Shown here: piece after piece, positions 25,025-34,454 of the stretch
How positions within the stretch are numbered: position 1 is the stretch's first letter
Layout: each line of letters opens with the position of its first letter
Notes under the pieces: generated by a model
What the model was told of the DNA's origin: nothing
What the model saw: only the letters and a program-made list of their open reading frames with translations
Database searches by the model: none
NCBI GenBank assembly: GCA_963721405.1
Contig: CAVRJA010000006.1
Coordinates: 62,001 to 126,000 of the forward strand
DNA: 64,000 bases
Reading direction: 5' to 3'
DNA from: JAFNAG01 sp963721405
GTDB taxonomy: Bacteria > Acidobacteriota > UBA6911
Position numbers and translations under genes: made by a program

Positions 25025-26387
25025 TCAGAAAACGAAGGCGGATCGTCCGCTGCCGGAAGATGCTGTGCTCGCAGTCGAAAAACTCCAGGGTGCCGCAGAT
25101 GTGGTGATCGGCATACCGAGCCACAACAACGCGCGCACAATCGGTCACGTGGTTCAGGCAGCCCAGGCGGGCCTGGCAAAGTATTACCCGCAATTGAAAG
25201 CAGTGATCATCAATTCAGACGGCGGCTCCACGGATGGCACCAGAGAGTCGGTGGTGGCAAGCAAGCTCGAGGATTCCCAGCTGCTGTTCCTTTCCACTCC
25301 CCTGTTCCCCGTGCACCGTCTGTCATTGCCCTATCACGGCATTCCGGGTAAGGGGAGCGCTTTCCGCCTCGTGTTTCAGCTCGCAGAGCGACTGGGCGCC
25401 AAGGCTTGCGCAGTGGTCGATTCCGACCTTCGTTCCATCACTCCGGAGTGGATCGACCTGCTCCTGCGCCCCGTGCTTCATGCCGGATTTGATTTTGTCG
25501 CGCCTTATTATCATCGTCACAAGTTCGACGGCACTATCACCAACAGCATCGTGTACCCGCTGACCCGAGCGTTGTACGGGCTGAGGGTAAGGCAGCCGAT
25601 CGGCGGTGATTTCGGTCTGTCGTCGAGATTGTTTTCACGCTACCTGCGGCGAAACGACTGGGAAACCGATACGGCGCGCTATGGGATCGACATCTGGATG
25701 ACGACCATTGCGATCGCCGAAGGCTATCGGGTCTGTCAGAGTTTTTTGGGCGCCAAGCTCCATGACGCCAAAGACCCGGGCGCTGATCTGAGCGACATGC
25801 TGCACCAGGTAGTGGGCAGCGTCTTTATGCTCATGAGCGAATACGAGGGCGTCTGGAAAGGGCGTGCCGGCAGCGAGGATGTGGACTTATTCGGATTTCG
25901 TTACGGAGTCGGGCTTGATCCCATCAGCGTAAACGTCGACCGCATGCTGAAAGGTTTCCGGCTGGGCTGCCACGATTTAGGAGAGATTTGGCAGCTCGCA
26001 CTTCGGCCGGAGACTCATGCCGCCGTGCTGCGAATGGCACAGGACCTGTCGCGGGGAACGACATTCCATATGGAAGACGAGCTGTGGGTTCGCATCATCA
26101 TGGACTTTGCCGTCGCTTACAGGCGGCAGCCTGTCGAACGGGGCTACCTGTTGCGCTCCTTGACTCCACTGTATCTAGCCCGGGTCGCGTCCTTCGTGAT
26201 CGAGGCCGAGAGTCTGATCTCCGAGGAAGTCGAGCAGAAGATCGAGCGACTCTGCGTCTGCTTTGAGCAGTTGAAGCCTGACCTGGTTGCCCGCTGGGAC
26301 AACGCACCCAGCCCCGCCTGCACGGCGGATCGCGAGTCGGAAAAATCAGGGGGGAAGTTGGCTTCAGCAGTAAGTTTGGAGGCCTGA
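25014..26387 (+). CDS. Family-2-like glycosyltransferase, probably extends glucosylglycerate
   Basis: This 457-aa GT-A enzyme has V-V-I-G-I-P-S-H-N-N-A-R-T-I near residue 25, N-S-D-G-G-S-T-D-G-T, a DxD-like V-V-D-S-D-L-R-S, and a later W-E-T-D-T-A-R-Y-G-I-D-I-W-M. It resembles the glycosyltransferases that act on glycerate or glucosylglycerate in compatible-solute pathways (for example mannosylglucosylglycerate synthases). The ATG at 25014 overlaps the gpgS end by 11 bp, so both are translated together. The sugar donor cannot be read from the sequence; the pathway role is inferred from the neighbour. Confidence 0.68.
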   Translation: MSHDQKTKADRPLPEDAVLAVEKLQGAADVVIGIPSHNNARTIGHVVQAAQAGLAKYYPQLKAVIINSDGGSTDGTRESVVASKLEDSQLLFLSTPLFPVHRLSLPYHGIPGKGSAFRLVFQLAERLGAKACAVVDSDLRSITPEWIDLLLRPVLHAGFDFVAPYYHRHKFDGTITNSIVYPLTRALYGLRVRQPIGGDFGLSSRLFSRYLRRNDWETDTARYGIDIWMTTIAIAEGYRVCQSFLGAKLHDAKDPGADLSDMLHQVVGSVFMLMSEYEGVWKGRAGSEDVDLFGFRYGVGLDPISVNVDRMLKGFRLGCHDLGEIWQLALRPETHAAVLRMAQDLSRGTTFHMEDELWVRIIMDFAVAYRRQPVERGYLLRSLTPLYLARVASFVIEAESLISEEVEQKIERLCVCFEQLKPDLVARWDNAPSPACTADRESEKSGGKLASAVSLEA

Positions 26388-26391
26388 TCCA

Positions 26392-27096
26392 ATGATTCAT
26401 CTATTCGAAAGTGTCATCAGAGAGACCGTTCAGCGTATCTCAAATCAATTCTCAACCTACGTGCCCGGGCTGCTTACAGGCATCCTGATCATATTGATTG
26501 CCTACATCTTTGCGCGGGTCGCGCGCTGGTTAATATCCAGGATTTTCAAAGGGATTGCTTTCGACCGCTTCTTGCGCCAGAGCGGCCTATTGTCGATGAT
26601 CAACCAATCCGGCAGAGTTCACACAGTCGCAATCGTTGCGAATGTCGCCTTTTGGCTGATCCTGCTGGGCGGAGTGGTGACCGGCGTCAGCGCATTTGAC
26701 ACTCAAATTACGTCCCAAATAGCCGAGACCGTGATCTTTCTCTCTCCCAAACTACTGGTGGCTGCTGCGATTCTTGTAGCCGGATTCTGGCTCGGGCGAT
26801 ATCTCAGTCGACATATTCTGGTTTGGGCAGTCAATGAAGGGATCCCCAACGGGCGCCGGCTGGCGCAGTTGGTCCGCGTATTGGTTGTCTTTGTTGCCGT
26901 GGCGGCCGCCGCGGATCATCTCAATTTTGCGAGAAATGTTTTTCTAGCCGCCTTCATTCTTGTGGTGGGTGGCATCGTGCTCTCCGCAAGCTTGGCACTA
27001 GGCCTTTATGGAAAAGAGGTCTTACATCGTTGTCTGCAAGAAAAGCCTGAAAAGACGCAGGAGAAAGATGAGATGTCGATCTGGAGGCATATCTAA
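26392..27096 (+). CDS. Small TM-helix protein related to mechanosensitive channels
   Basis: This 234-aa membrane protein has five or so helices and two copies of the conserved TM-helix repeat that precedes MscS domains: L-T-G-I-L-I-I-L-I-A-Y-I-F-A-R-V and L-V-A-A-A-I-L-V-A-G-F-W-L-G-R-Y. The MscS beta domain itself is absent. Proteins of this kind are often called small-conductance mechanosensitive channel-like. It lies 4 bp after the glycosyltransferase, so solute synthesis and a possible solute-release channel share an operon. Confidence 0.72.
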   Translation: MIHLFESVIRETVQRISNQFSTYVPGLLTGILIILIAYIFARVARWLISRIFKGIAFDRFLRQSGLLSMINQSGRVHTVAIVANVAFWLILLGGVVTGVSAFDTQITSQIAETVIFLSPKLLVAAAILVAGFWLGRYLSRHILVWAVNEGIPNGRRLAQLVRVLVVFVAVAAAADHLNFARNVFLAAFILVVGGIVLSASLALGLYGKEVLHRCLQEKPEKTQEKDEMSIWRHI

Positions 27097-27152
27097 AATC
27101 CCAATATTTTTGGCCGAATTTGCGTTCCGAAAAATCGGATAGACCTCTGAAT

Positions 27153-30100
27153 TCATTGAACAGGAGGCGAGTGCAGGGTGATGGTCAGGCGGCTTCCTTC
27201 CTCCGGGATCGAGCCGATAGCGGCTCGCGCTGAGACTTCCGATAACGATAACAGCGCATCGAGAGTCTGTCGAATTGCTGACAGTCTCCGACCTCCAGCC
27301 TTGCCGGGAAGATCAATTTGCACCCGCAGCCGGGGGTATCGGTTCATCAATTCGTGAATCTCGCGCAATTGTTCCAGTCCGGCCTCGGAGAAATCACCCC
27401 GGACATCTATTTCAACATGATAATTCGCGGGCACATGGATGAACTGAATACTTTCCGCGCCGAGATTCATTTCGCGCCCCAGCCAGCCGGCAAGCAAAGC
27501 CCGGGTAGCTTCAGCCATCCTGGTTTCCGCCAGGTAGACAATTCGTAAGGCCGGGGCTTCGGGACTCCGGGCGAGTTCCGCACCGGCACTGAGCACCGTG
27601 ATCGAGGGGGGGAACGCGACCGCTCGCATCTTGCTTTCGAATACGTTCCGCAGGTCGGCGACCTGGTTGTTCAGGTCTTCCGTTTTGGCGGCGGCATCTG
27701 CCAGAGACGACGCAAGCATGGCTCGAATCATCTTCCCTTCGCCCACATCACTCAAACTCTGCACCAGGTCCAGGCGCGTGGGTTTGCCCGCGCGATCCAA
27801 AATCCGCTGCTCAAAATTCTGGATATCCGCGGCCGTATAGAACCTGTTCGTGGCTACCTGGATCCTCACTTCAATACGGTCACCTGAAATGTTGGAGCGG
27901 GAGTTTATGATTGCGGAGCGTCCCGGCTGGGCAAACATCTTCTCGACTTCTGCGATCGCCTGGCGCGCCCGAAACTCCTGGCCCAGCTGATTGAACGCCA
28001 TTTGCAGGGGGATAACCAGCGCCAGCAAAAATATCAAGGTGACGGTCAATCTTGCTCTCAGGCTTCCCGCGCGGCCGACGATATGCTTGAGTCCCATCCG
28101 CCGGAAGGCGAAATCGATCACCGGTCTCGCATATTCGATCCGCTTCCACGCCCGGATGAATTCCATGTCGCCGATGCCCGGCATGCCGATCGCAGCGAAG
28201 ACCAGGGAAGCCCCTAGGATGACCGCAAAAAAATTGGCGGTGAAGAGCAGCGCGGAACCACGGAGAATCTCGGCGCCAAATCCCTTGCCCAGACTCAGAC
28301 CCATGACTGTGAGGGGTGGCAACAGCGTAATGGCGATGAGAGCCCCGGGCAGGTAGTGGAGGATCCGCTTTTTTGCGGAAAACAGCCCGGCGCCTGCGAT
28401 GCCGGCGAATAGAGCGACGAGGAAATCGAGGATCGTCGGCCGGGTTCGTGCGGCAATCTCCGCCGTCACGGTATTAAAGGGCAGCAGATAGGTAAAGAGA
28501 GCGCACAAAGCGGTCACGAGAGCCACGACCAGGGCGAACTTTATCAGGAGCTTCAGTAACAGATAGACATCGCCGACCGCCAAAGCCAGGCCTGCCGCCA
28601 GCACCGGCCAGACAAAAGGAACAATCAAAGAGGCGCCGATGATGATCGCACTCTGATCCAGAACCAGCCCCAGGGCAGTTAGAACGGTCGCCAGAAACGC
28701 TTCGATCCAGAACGGTGAGTCCACAATCGAGGATGCGCGGATCGCCTCGATATACCGCGATTCCCGTTCCTGCAGGCGTATGCCGAAGATTCCTGCCATC
28801 CAGTCGGTAAAAGAAGCCGGCGCCGATCGGTCGTGCCGCCTTTCGTCCGGCGGAAGAACGGCTTCGAGAGCTCCCGGGGATGCATCCAGGCTTTCTGCTG
28901 CCGGAAGCGCAGGCCGCGAGGCGATGATCTCATCCTCCGTGGCCGTTCCGTCCCCGGCAGGGCTCATCTTGTGGTCCGGAGGCATCTCGGCGGGAGATTC
29001 ACGCGCGAGCCTGCGTTCGGCAAAAAGTATCCCGACGGTCATGAACACGTTTGTTAAAACGATCACTACAAATGCATACAACGGGAACAACTCTACCCCT
29101 GGCAGTCCGCTTTGCCCCGGCAAAAAGGCTAGAACGGCGGTGGTGAGACCGCGCGGCAACATAGCCATGACGGTCTGTGTCTCTCCTGCAGACAAGCGCG
29201 CCCGCCTCTTCAGGAACTGCAAGGCGACCCAGCGGCTGATCAGGAGAAGGATCACGATCGTGGCGCCGTAAAGGCCGACCCGAAGGTTGAGGTTCTTGAA
29301 GTTCAACAGCAATCCCAGATAGACAAAGAAAAATGTCCGGATCAGGAACGATAGTTCCTGGGTGATATGCTTCATGAACTGATTGAGAATGAACTGCTCC
29401 GCGCGGATGTCTATGCCAAAGATCCGGCGCACTCTGTCCCCCGTGCGGCCGGCAATCACGCCCATGTTCTCGAGCATGAGGCCGAACATCAGCACTGCGA
29501 TGGCGGCGCTGCCATGCAGTTCCTCCACCGCGAAATACAGCAGGAAAACGAACCCCAGGGTCAGCATGTAGGCCAGGGGTTCCTGTCCCATCCAGCCGAT
29601 CAGCCGTGACCAGAGCACCCCTGCGATCGAGGAGATGACAAAGGCAACGGCGATCGACATGACAAAACCGGTAATCATCCCGAACGCGTCCTGCTTGCCG
29701 GCACCTTGCATGTCGAGGACGAGCACGACGGTTACGAGAAGGAGCACATCGCCGAGCGCCGATTCCAGTTTCAAAAAGGTCTTAATCTCACCGCGAACAC
29801 TCAAGCCGGATACGAGCGGAATGCAGATCGCGGGGCTGGTCGCGCCGAGGATGCCGGCAAGCAGGATCGAGTTCAGCATGGAATACCCGGCCACGAAATA
29901 TGCAAAGGCAGCAACCGAAGCCACTGAGAAAACAAACGCCAGCACGGCGAGCACCGAGGCTCTCGAAGCCTGCCGCAAGACGGTGTCGAGATCCAACTCC
30001 AGGCCGCCCTCGAAGAGAATGATCAGGAGCGCCATGGTGCCGAAAAACGGTGCGATGGTGATAAGAGCATCGGAGGTGATCCAGCCGGTCAAGGGTCCGA

Positions 30101-30224
30101 GCAGGACGCCGATGGCGATGAGCAGCAGAATACTGGGGATCTTGGTTACTCGAAACAGCAGATGTGCAAGAAATCCGATCAAAATCACGCCGCCGATGAG
30201 CGCAAAGGAAATAGCAACGGTCAT
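27153..30224 (-). CDS. Cation/proton antiporter fused to a DUF389 membrane domain
   Basis: This protein of about 1023 aa joins two membrane modules. Residues 1-about 410 are a CPA-type antiporter: I-L-F-E-G-G-L-E-L-D, A-T-S-P-A-I-C-I-P-L, and about 12 helices. A Pro/Ala/Ser-rich cytoplasmic linker follows (about 420-490). Residues about 510-800 are a DUF389 domain (F-L-A-T-V-L-T-A-L-G-L-V-L-D and I-I-G-A-S-L-I-V-P-F). A final soluble part of about 220 residues follows. The ATG at 30224 starts just before the first helix. DUF389 proteins are uncharacterised membrane proteins. The fusion implies that the two parts work on the same ion or signal. It is convergent with the glycosyltransferase operon. 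Confidence 0.78.
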   Translation of the reverse strand: MTVAISFALIGGVILIGFLAHLLFRVTKIPSILLLIAIGVLLGPLTGWITSDALITIAPFFGTMALLIILFEGGLELDLDTVLRQASRASVLAVLAFVFSVASVAAFAYFVAGYSMLNSILLAGILGATSPAICIPLVSGLSVRGEIKTFLKLESALGDVLLLVTVVLVLDMQGAGKQDAFGMITGFVMSIAVAFVISSIAGVLWSRLIGWMGQEPLAYMLTLGFVFLLYFAVEELHGSAAIAVLMFGLMLENMGVIAGRTGDRVRRIFGIDIRAEQFILNQFMKHITQELSFLIRTFFFVYLGLLLNFKNLNLRVGLYGATIVILLLISRWVALQFLKRRARLSAGETQTVMAMLPRGLTTAVLAFLPGQSGLPGVELFPLYAFVVIVLTNVFMTVGILFAERRLARESPAEMPPDHKMSPAGDGTATEDEIIASRPALPAAESLDASPGALEAVLPPDERRHDRSAPASFTDWMAGIFGIRLQERESRYIEAIRASSIVDSPFWIEAFLATVLTALGLVLDQSAIIIGASLIVPFVWPVLAAGLALAVGDVYLLLKLLIKFALVVALVTALCALFTYLLPFNTVTAEIAARTRPTILDFLVALFAGIAGAGLFSAKKRILHYLPGALIAITLLPPLTVMGLSLGKGFGAEILRGSALLFTANFFAVILGASLVFAAIGMPGIGDMEFIRAWKRIEYARPVIDFAFRRMGLKHIVGRAGSLRARLTVTLIFLLALVIPLQMAFNQLGQEFRARQAIAEVEKMFAQPGRSAIINSRSNISGDRIEVRIQVATNRFYTAADIQNFEQRILDRAGKPTRLDLVQSLSDVGEGKMIRAMLASSLADAAAKTEDLNNQVADLRNVFESKMRAVAFPPSITVLSAGAELARSPEAPALRIVYLAETRMAEATRALLAGWLGREMNLGAESIQFIHVPANYHVEIDVRGDFSEAGLEQLREIHELMNRYPRLRVQIDLPGKAGGRRLSAIRQTLDALLSLSEVSARAAIGSIPEEGSRLTITLHSPPVQ

Positions 30225-30751
30225 GGTGCACGCCTGCGCAGAAAGACACGAATTGATGCGGGAGGCTCTATGGCGCTCCGGGTTTATGATCCATAGTTCA
30301 CCCCGACGATGCCGTACCACAATCTTTTAACATAGCCCAGCATGCGAAGTGACAAATTTGTGCAGCTTATGTCTCAGCGAGAATATTTCTCCATTTCACG
30401 CGCCTGTCGAGGGCCGGAACCGCATTACCTATGACATCACAGCGGTAAAGAGTGCGAGCGTGGATATGCACAGGGGAACGGTTGCCGCCTCTGGTGCTGT
30501 TCAAGGGTACTGTGGAGATGCGCGGACTCATTCGAGGCTGACTCGATGGCCGGAGAGCAATATCGGGGAGGCCAATCCGAAAACAGCCGGAAAATCCGGC
30601 GATGGTGAAATGTGTGATGTACGGGCATGGTAACCGATGGTACACCCACTGGATTTCCCGCACGACGGAGGCAAGGCATGCAAGTCAACGCCAATCCCAA
30701 TTGGCGCGTGGCCGGACGTCCTATGTGGAGGTGGTCGGCCTCCGTCGGCGA
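30225..30751. other. Intergenic, no supported gene
   Basis: About 530 bp between two minus-strand genes. It should contain the antiporter promoter. Open frames on both strands here are short and without family features. I saw no RNA gene or strong terminator. Confidence 0.5.
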
Positions 30752-31531
30752 TCACGGCAAACGCGTGCCTTTGAGAACAAAATGCGCACGGCGGTTCTTC
30801 GCCCATGCGGCTTCATCATGGCCCGCGGCAAAAGGCCGCTCTTCGCCGTAGCTCATCGCCTCGATGCGTTCCGCGCTGATTCCTTTTGAGATAAGGTGCT
30901 GCCGCGCGGCTTGGGCACGCCTGTCCCCTAAAGCCAGATTGTAAGCTTCAGAACCCCTCTCATCACAATGCCCCTCGATAAGGATGGAGATTTCTGAGCG
31001 CTCAGCCAAGGCAGCCCCATTACGATCGAGTGTTGCCACAGAATCACTCCGGAGGTTGTATTGGTCGTAGTCAAAGAAGACATCGGCTATACGCGTCGAA
31101 AAAAACTCCGAGGCGGAGACTGTCGGCAATGGAGGCGGCGTAACCATGACAGGTTCGATCACCGTGATGCGCGCGCTGGCTGTGGCCCTGCCGCCGGGAC
31201 CGGTGGCAGTCGCATTATAGGTGGTCGAAACGGAAGGGGTTACGATCCTCTTCCCGGCGGTGCCGACAATCCCAATGCCTCCGTCGATTTCGACCGACGT
31301 GGCATTTGCTGCACTCCAGGACAAAGTAGTAGACCTCCCCTTTTCGATAGTCTGGGGTTCTGCGGAGATCGCAATCGTAGGCGCAAGAGCCGGCGGTTCT
31401 GCGGCCGGCTGTGGCGTAACCTGGGGCGCGGCAGGAGCCACAACTGTCTTCTTGGAGCAGCCGGCCAGGCCCGTCGAAGCGCAGGCAAGAGCCAGAATGA
31501 ACACGGCATGGAGGCGGTTTGACTTTCGCAT
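30752..31531 (-). CDS. Pal/OmpA-like outer-membrane lipoprotein with Ig-like domain
   Basis: This 259-aa protein has a signal peptide ending in the lipobox T-G-L-A-G-C (Cys near residue 25). A Pro/Ala-rich stretch follows, then an Ig/PKD-like segment (I-E-K-G-R-S-T-T-L-S-W-S-A), then a C-terminal OmpA domain. The peptidoglycan-binding motif is E-G-H-C-D-E-R-G-S-E-A-Y-N-L-A-L-G, and the fold starts at V-F-F-D-Y-D-Q-Y-N-L-R. It probably tethers the outer membrane to peptidoglycan like Pal. A GGAGGA site precedes the ATG at 31531. A truncated relative with similar Ig-like repeats is at 45755-46786. Confidence 0.86.
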   Translation of the reverse strand: MRKSNRLHAVFILALACASTGLAGCSKKTVVAPAAPQVTPQPAAEPPALAPTIAISAEPQTIEKGRSTTLSWSAANATSVEIDGGIGIVGTAGKRIVTPSVSTTYNATATGPGGRATASARITVIEPVMVTPPPLPTVSASEFFSTRIADVFFDYDQYNLRSDSVATLDRNGAALAERSEISILIEGHCDERGSEAYNLALGDRRAQAARQHLISKGISAERIEAMSYGEERPFAAGHDEAAWAKNRRAHFVLKGTRLP

Positions 31532-31754
31532 GAGTATTCCTCCGTAGCTAAAAGGTTCCCCGATCGCCAGAGTTGCATTCGCTTGCCGGCCGACCCTTCT
31601 GATTCGAATTGACTGGATACCAGGGTATGGGAATGCCCCGGGGGAGAACAATGGTGTCAATCCGGTATAAGGTAGGCATAAATCCAGTAGTACATCCCGG
31701 ACGCTCGTGTGAGTCTGTGGAACACCAGGCAAACAGTCAGGAGATGATTGGAAC

Positions 31755-32603
31755 CTACCCGGATTCCAGTGTGGCATCTATCGGTGCCGGCTTCCCTCCC
31801 CGGTGTTCGGAGCCCTGCAGAATGTCTAGGACTGCTCGATTCCATCCATCCGGACCCGGACAATCGGCCAAGCGAGCTCTCGGCACCCGTGCCCGGACTT
31901 GCGCACTGTCGGCGGATCTCAGCACGATGGGGAAATCAACAACCTTCAGAAACCTGGCGTCGTTGAGACTGTCCCCGAGCCCAACGGTAGTAACCTCACC
32001 ATAGACCCGCTGGAAGAAGTGCATCAGCAGACGCACGCAATGCGCCTTATCATTGGCCCCCAGAATATGGTAAAAGCGGCCGCCCCGTGTCCACCGTTTC
32101 TTCCGGCTCTCGACGCAGTCAAGCAGGCGCTCCGCCCACGGATCGAGGATTTCAAAGGGTTCATCGTATTCTCGTTGTTTAGCCAGGAAAGCCTGTTCCA
32201 GCGAGATTTCACACCGGAGGCTGACTTCTTCAACGCTCATCTCGTGAAATCCGACCACACGGCACCGGCTCTCCGATGATGCCAGGCAGAGTGTTTCAAC
32301 CAAATCCTCATACGGGGTGCCGAACTCTATTACGGCGTACCCGCTCCGGTAGGTGGGCGCCTGGAAAGTGAGAGGAAAGTAATCGCTCGGCAGGTAGAGA
32401 GCGCCGCCATTCTCGACAATGAAAGGATGGTGATTGTCGAGCTTCTCCTGCCAGACCTCCACTTCGGCGCGAGTCTTGCTGGTCACCAGCACCAGCGGAA
32501 TGCGCATCTCTTTGATGAGAGCAAGCGCAGGCCGAGCCGCGTCATAGGAGTAGCTCTTATGATCCAGCAGGCTTCCGTCGAGATCCGAGAATATAACGAG
32601 CAC
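31755..32603 (-). CDS. Mannosyl/glucosyl-3-phosphoglycerate phosphatase (HAD family)
   Basis: This 282-aa HAD hydrolase has the first motif F-S-D-L-D-G-S-L-L-D at residues 5-14 (nucleophile Asp7), then L-V-T-S-K-T-R-A-E-V and V-E-N-G-G-A-L-Y. The last motif is G-L-G-D-S-L-N-D-A-R-F-L. The cap resembles the MPGP subfamily, whose members remove phosphate from mannosyl- or glucosyl-3-phosphoglycerate. Together with gpgS at 23795 it completes a two-step route to glucosylglycerate, though it lies 7 kb away and on the other strand. The start is TTG- or ATG-like at the first residue; no better start is seen. Confidence 0.82.
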   Translation of the reverse strand: MLVIFSDLDGSLLDHKSYSYDAARPALALIKEMRIPLVLVTSKTRAEVEVWQEKLDNHHPFIVENGGALYLPSDYFPLTFQAPTYRSGYAVIEFGTPYEDLVETLCLASSESRCRVVGFHEMSVEEVSLRCEISLEQAFLAKQREYDEPFEILDPWAERLLDCVESRKKRWTRGGRFYHILGANDKAHCVRLLMHFFQRVYGEVTTVGLGDSLNDARFLKVVDFPIVLRSADSAQVRARVPRARLADCPGPDGWNRAVLDILQGSEHRGGKPAPIDATLESG

Positions 32604-33119
32604 GAGAGCAGCCTACCGGGCCGGAAGGGTGTTGTCGATCACGTGAAGGCCGTAGGATTAATGCCAAAAGGCAGTATATCTGATGTAATACAAGGACTGC
32701 CAGAATCCTGCAAGGGCCGCAAAAGCTGTTCATGGCGCGCAACCGGCCATGCCGAAGGCATACCGTGGATAAGCAATACGCGTTCGAAAAGCGACGAGGG
32801 GCACGGTGATGTTGTTCCCCTCGCCGATAGAGGAGAAACACTGTGAGAGCAGATCCTCAAACCAATCACAATCGGCCCAATCGCTTCAAAGGGCTCATCG
32901 GATCAGCTCTTGACATGAAGTAGCATTTCGCGATGCGAAAGTATGATAATGCCTTGCACGAGTCGTGTCGTTCCCCCGAAGGCAGTAGTTTTCGTTCCAA
33001 AAGTCAGTAGGGTTCAGACCGAACGGGCGCAGCTCTCGGAGGGAATGTTAGAATGAACGTCGGCTAAAAATGGAACAATCCACCGAGCGGTAGCAGTGGC
33101 TTGCAGAAGAGGAGTGTGG
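32604..33119. other. Intergenic region upstream of the two-component system
   Basis: About 515 bp between the divergent phosphatase and histidine kinase genes. It has no supported coding sequence. It should contain promoters for both, but no consensus pair was convincing. Confidence 0.5.
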
Positions 33120-34454
33120 ATGAAGCCGCCAAGACTTGTCCTGTTGCTGGGATTTGGCACTCTGCTGATCCTGATTGGGTTGTTGGCGCTGAGCGCATTC
33201 TGGAGAGCAGAGAGGGTTTACTCGGAAGTGTCAACGATTCATGAGTCGTATCGCAAGAGCGCCTCTATTTTGGACGACATCCACACCGATGCCTATCGAG
33301 CCGCCGTTCTCATACGTGATTTTCTCATCGACCCTCAGGCCGTAACCGGAGGCCAGTATCGCAACGATCTATTGAATGTGCGTTCCTCAATGGAGAAGCG
33401 ACTGGCCGAATTAGAGTTGTCGACCGGGGACAAGAACGCTCTCGATCGGCTCCAGGGCGAAATAGATTCTTACTGGGATTCGATGGAACCTGTCTTCGAT
33501 TGGACTCCGCAGGAGAAGGCGGAACGTGGTTTCCGATTCCTTCGCCAACAAGTCCTGCCGCGCAGGGAGGCAGTAATTTCAATGACTCAGGAGATCAATA
33601 GCCTGAACGCGGACAGCCTCGCAAATGTGACACGACAGATGGGTGAGAACCAAGCCGCGTTCCGGCAATATCTGGGGGGGATGTCTGGCGCCATTTTGCT
33701 TCTGGGGTTGCTGATAGCCAGCGTCAGTTACTTTTACATTTCGCGGCTGGAGCGGCTCTCGGAAGAGGAACGGCGGAGGATTGAACATGCTGAGCAGGGC
33801 TTGCGGCTTCTGTCACAAAAACTGGTGCAGGCGCAAGAAGAGGAACGCAGGTCGATCTCCAGGGAATTGCACGATGAAATTGGCCAGATGCTGACGGCCC
33901 TGCGCCTGGAGGTCAGGAACCTGGAAGAGTTTCACATGGCCCCGGGCCCTGATTTTCAGAACCAGCTTGCAGAAATCAAGGACCTGGCGGAAAGAACAAT
34001 GCGCGCCGTACGTGATCTGGCAATGGGTTTGCGGCCGGCGATGCTGGATGATCTCGGTCTGGAACCGGCACTGCAGTGGCAGGCCAGGGAATATTCACGT
34101 CACAATGGGATTCCCGCAACTGTCGACATCGATGGCGATCTCAATAATTTGTCGGAGGAACTGCGCACGTGCGTCTACAGGGTCGTCCAGGAATCGCTGA
34201 CCAACTGCGCGCGCCACGCACGAGCAAAGAATGTCCGTATAACCGTCCACGGCGGCAAGAGCGATATTGCTGTTACGATTCAGGATGACGGCGTTGGTTT
34301 TGACCCTTGCAACGCCATTTCTCGGGGAATTGGACTGATCGGAATGGAGGAACGGGTGCGTGAACTGGGAGGGGATGTAGCAGTTATATCGCAGCCCAAC
34401 AAGGGAACCATTGTGGAACTGGCACTGCCCGTGGGGGATAGGCAGGCACTATGA
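33120..34454 (+). CDS. Membrane sensor histidine kinase, NarL/DegS type
   Basis: This 444-aa protein has TM1 at residues about 7-28, a periplasmic four-helix-bundle sensor of about 155 residues, TM2 at about 188-208, and a HisKA_3 domain. The phospho-accepting His is in S-R-E-L-H-D-E-I-G-Q near residue 252. A HATPase domain follows, with N-box Q-E-S-L-T-N-C-A-R-H-A, D-D-G-V-G-F-D and G-L-I-G-M-E-E-R. The ATG at 33120 follows AAGAGGAG. Its stop overlaps the regulator start (ATGA). It probably senses an envelope or osmotic cue and phosphorylates the next protein. The signal is unknown. Confidence 0.9.
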   Translation: MKPPRLVLLLGFGTLLILIGLLALSAFWRAERVYSEVSTIHESYRKSASILDDIHTDAYRAAVLIRDFLIDPQAVTGGQYRNDLLNVRSSMEKRLAELELSTGDKNALDRLQGEIDSYWDSMEPVFDWTPQEKAERGFRFLRQQVLPRREAVISMTQEINSLNADSLANVTRQMGENQAAFRQYLGGMSGAILLLGLLIASVSYFYISRLERLSEEERRRIEHAEQGLRLLSQKLVQAQEEERRSISRELHDEIGQMLTALRLEVRNLEEFHMAPGPDFQNQLAEIKDLAERTMRAVRDLAMGLRPAMLDDLGLEPALQWQAREYSRHNGIPATVDIDGDLNNLSEELRTCVYRVVQESLTNCARHARAKNVRITVHGGKSDIAVTIQDDGVGFDPCNAISRGIGLIGMEERVRELGGDVAVISQPNKGTIVELALPVGDRQAL

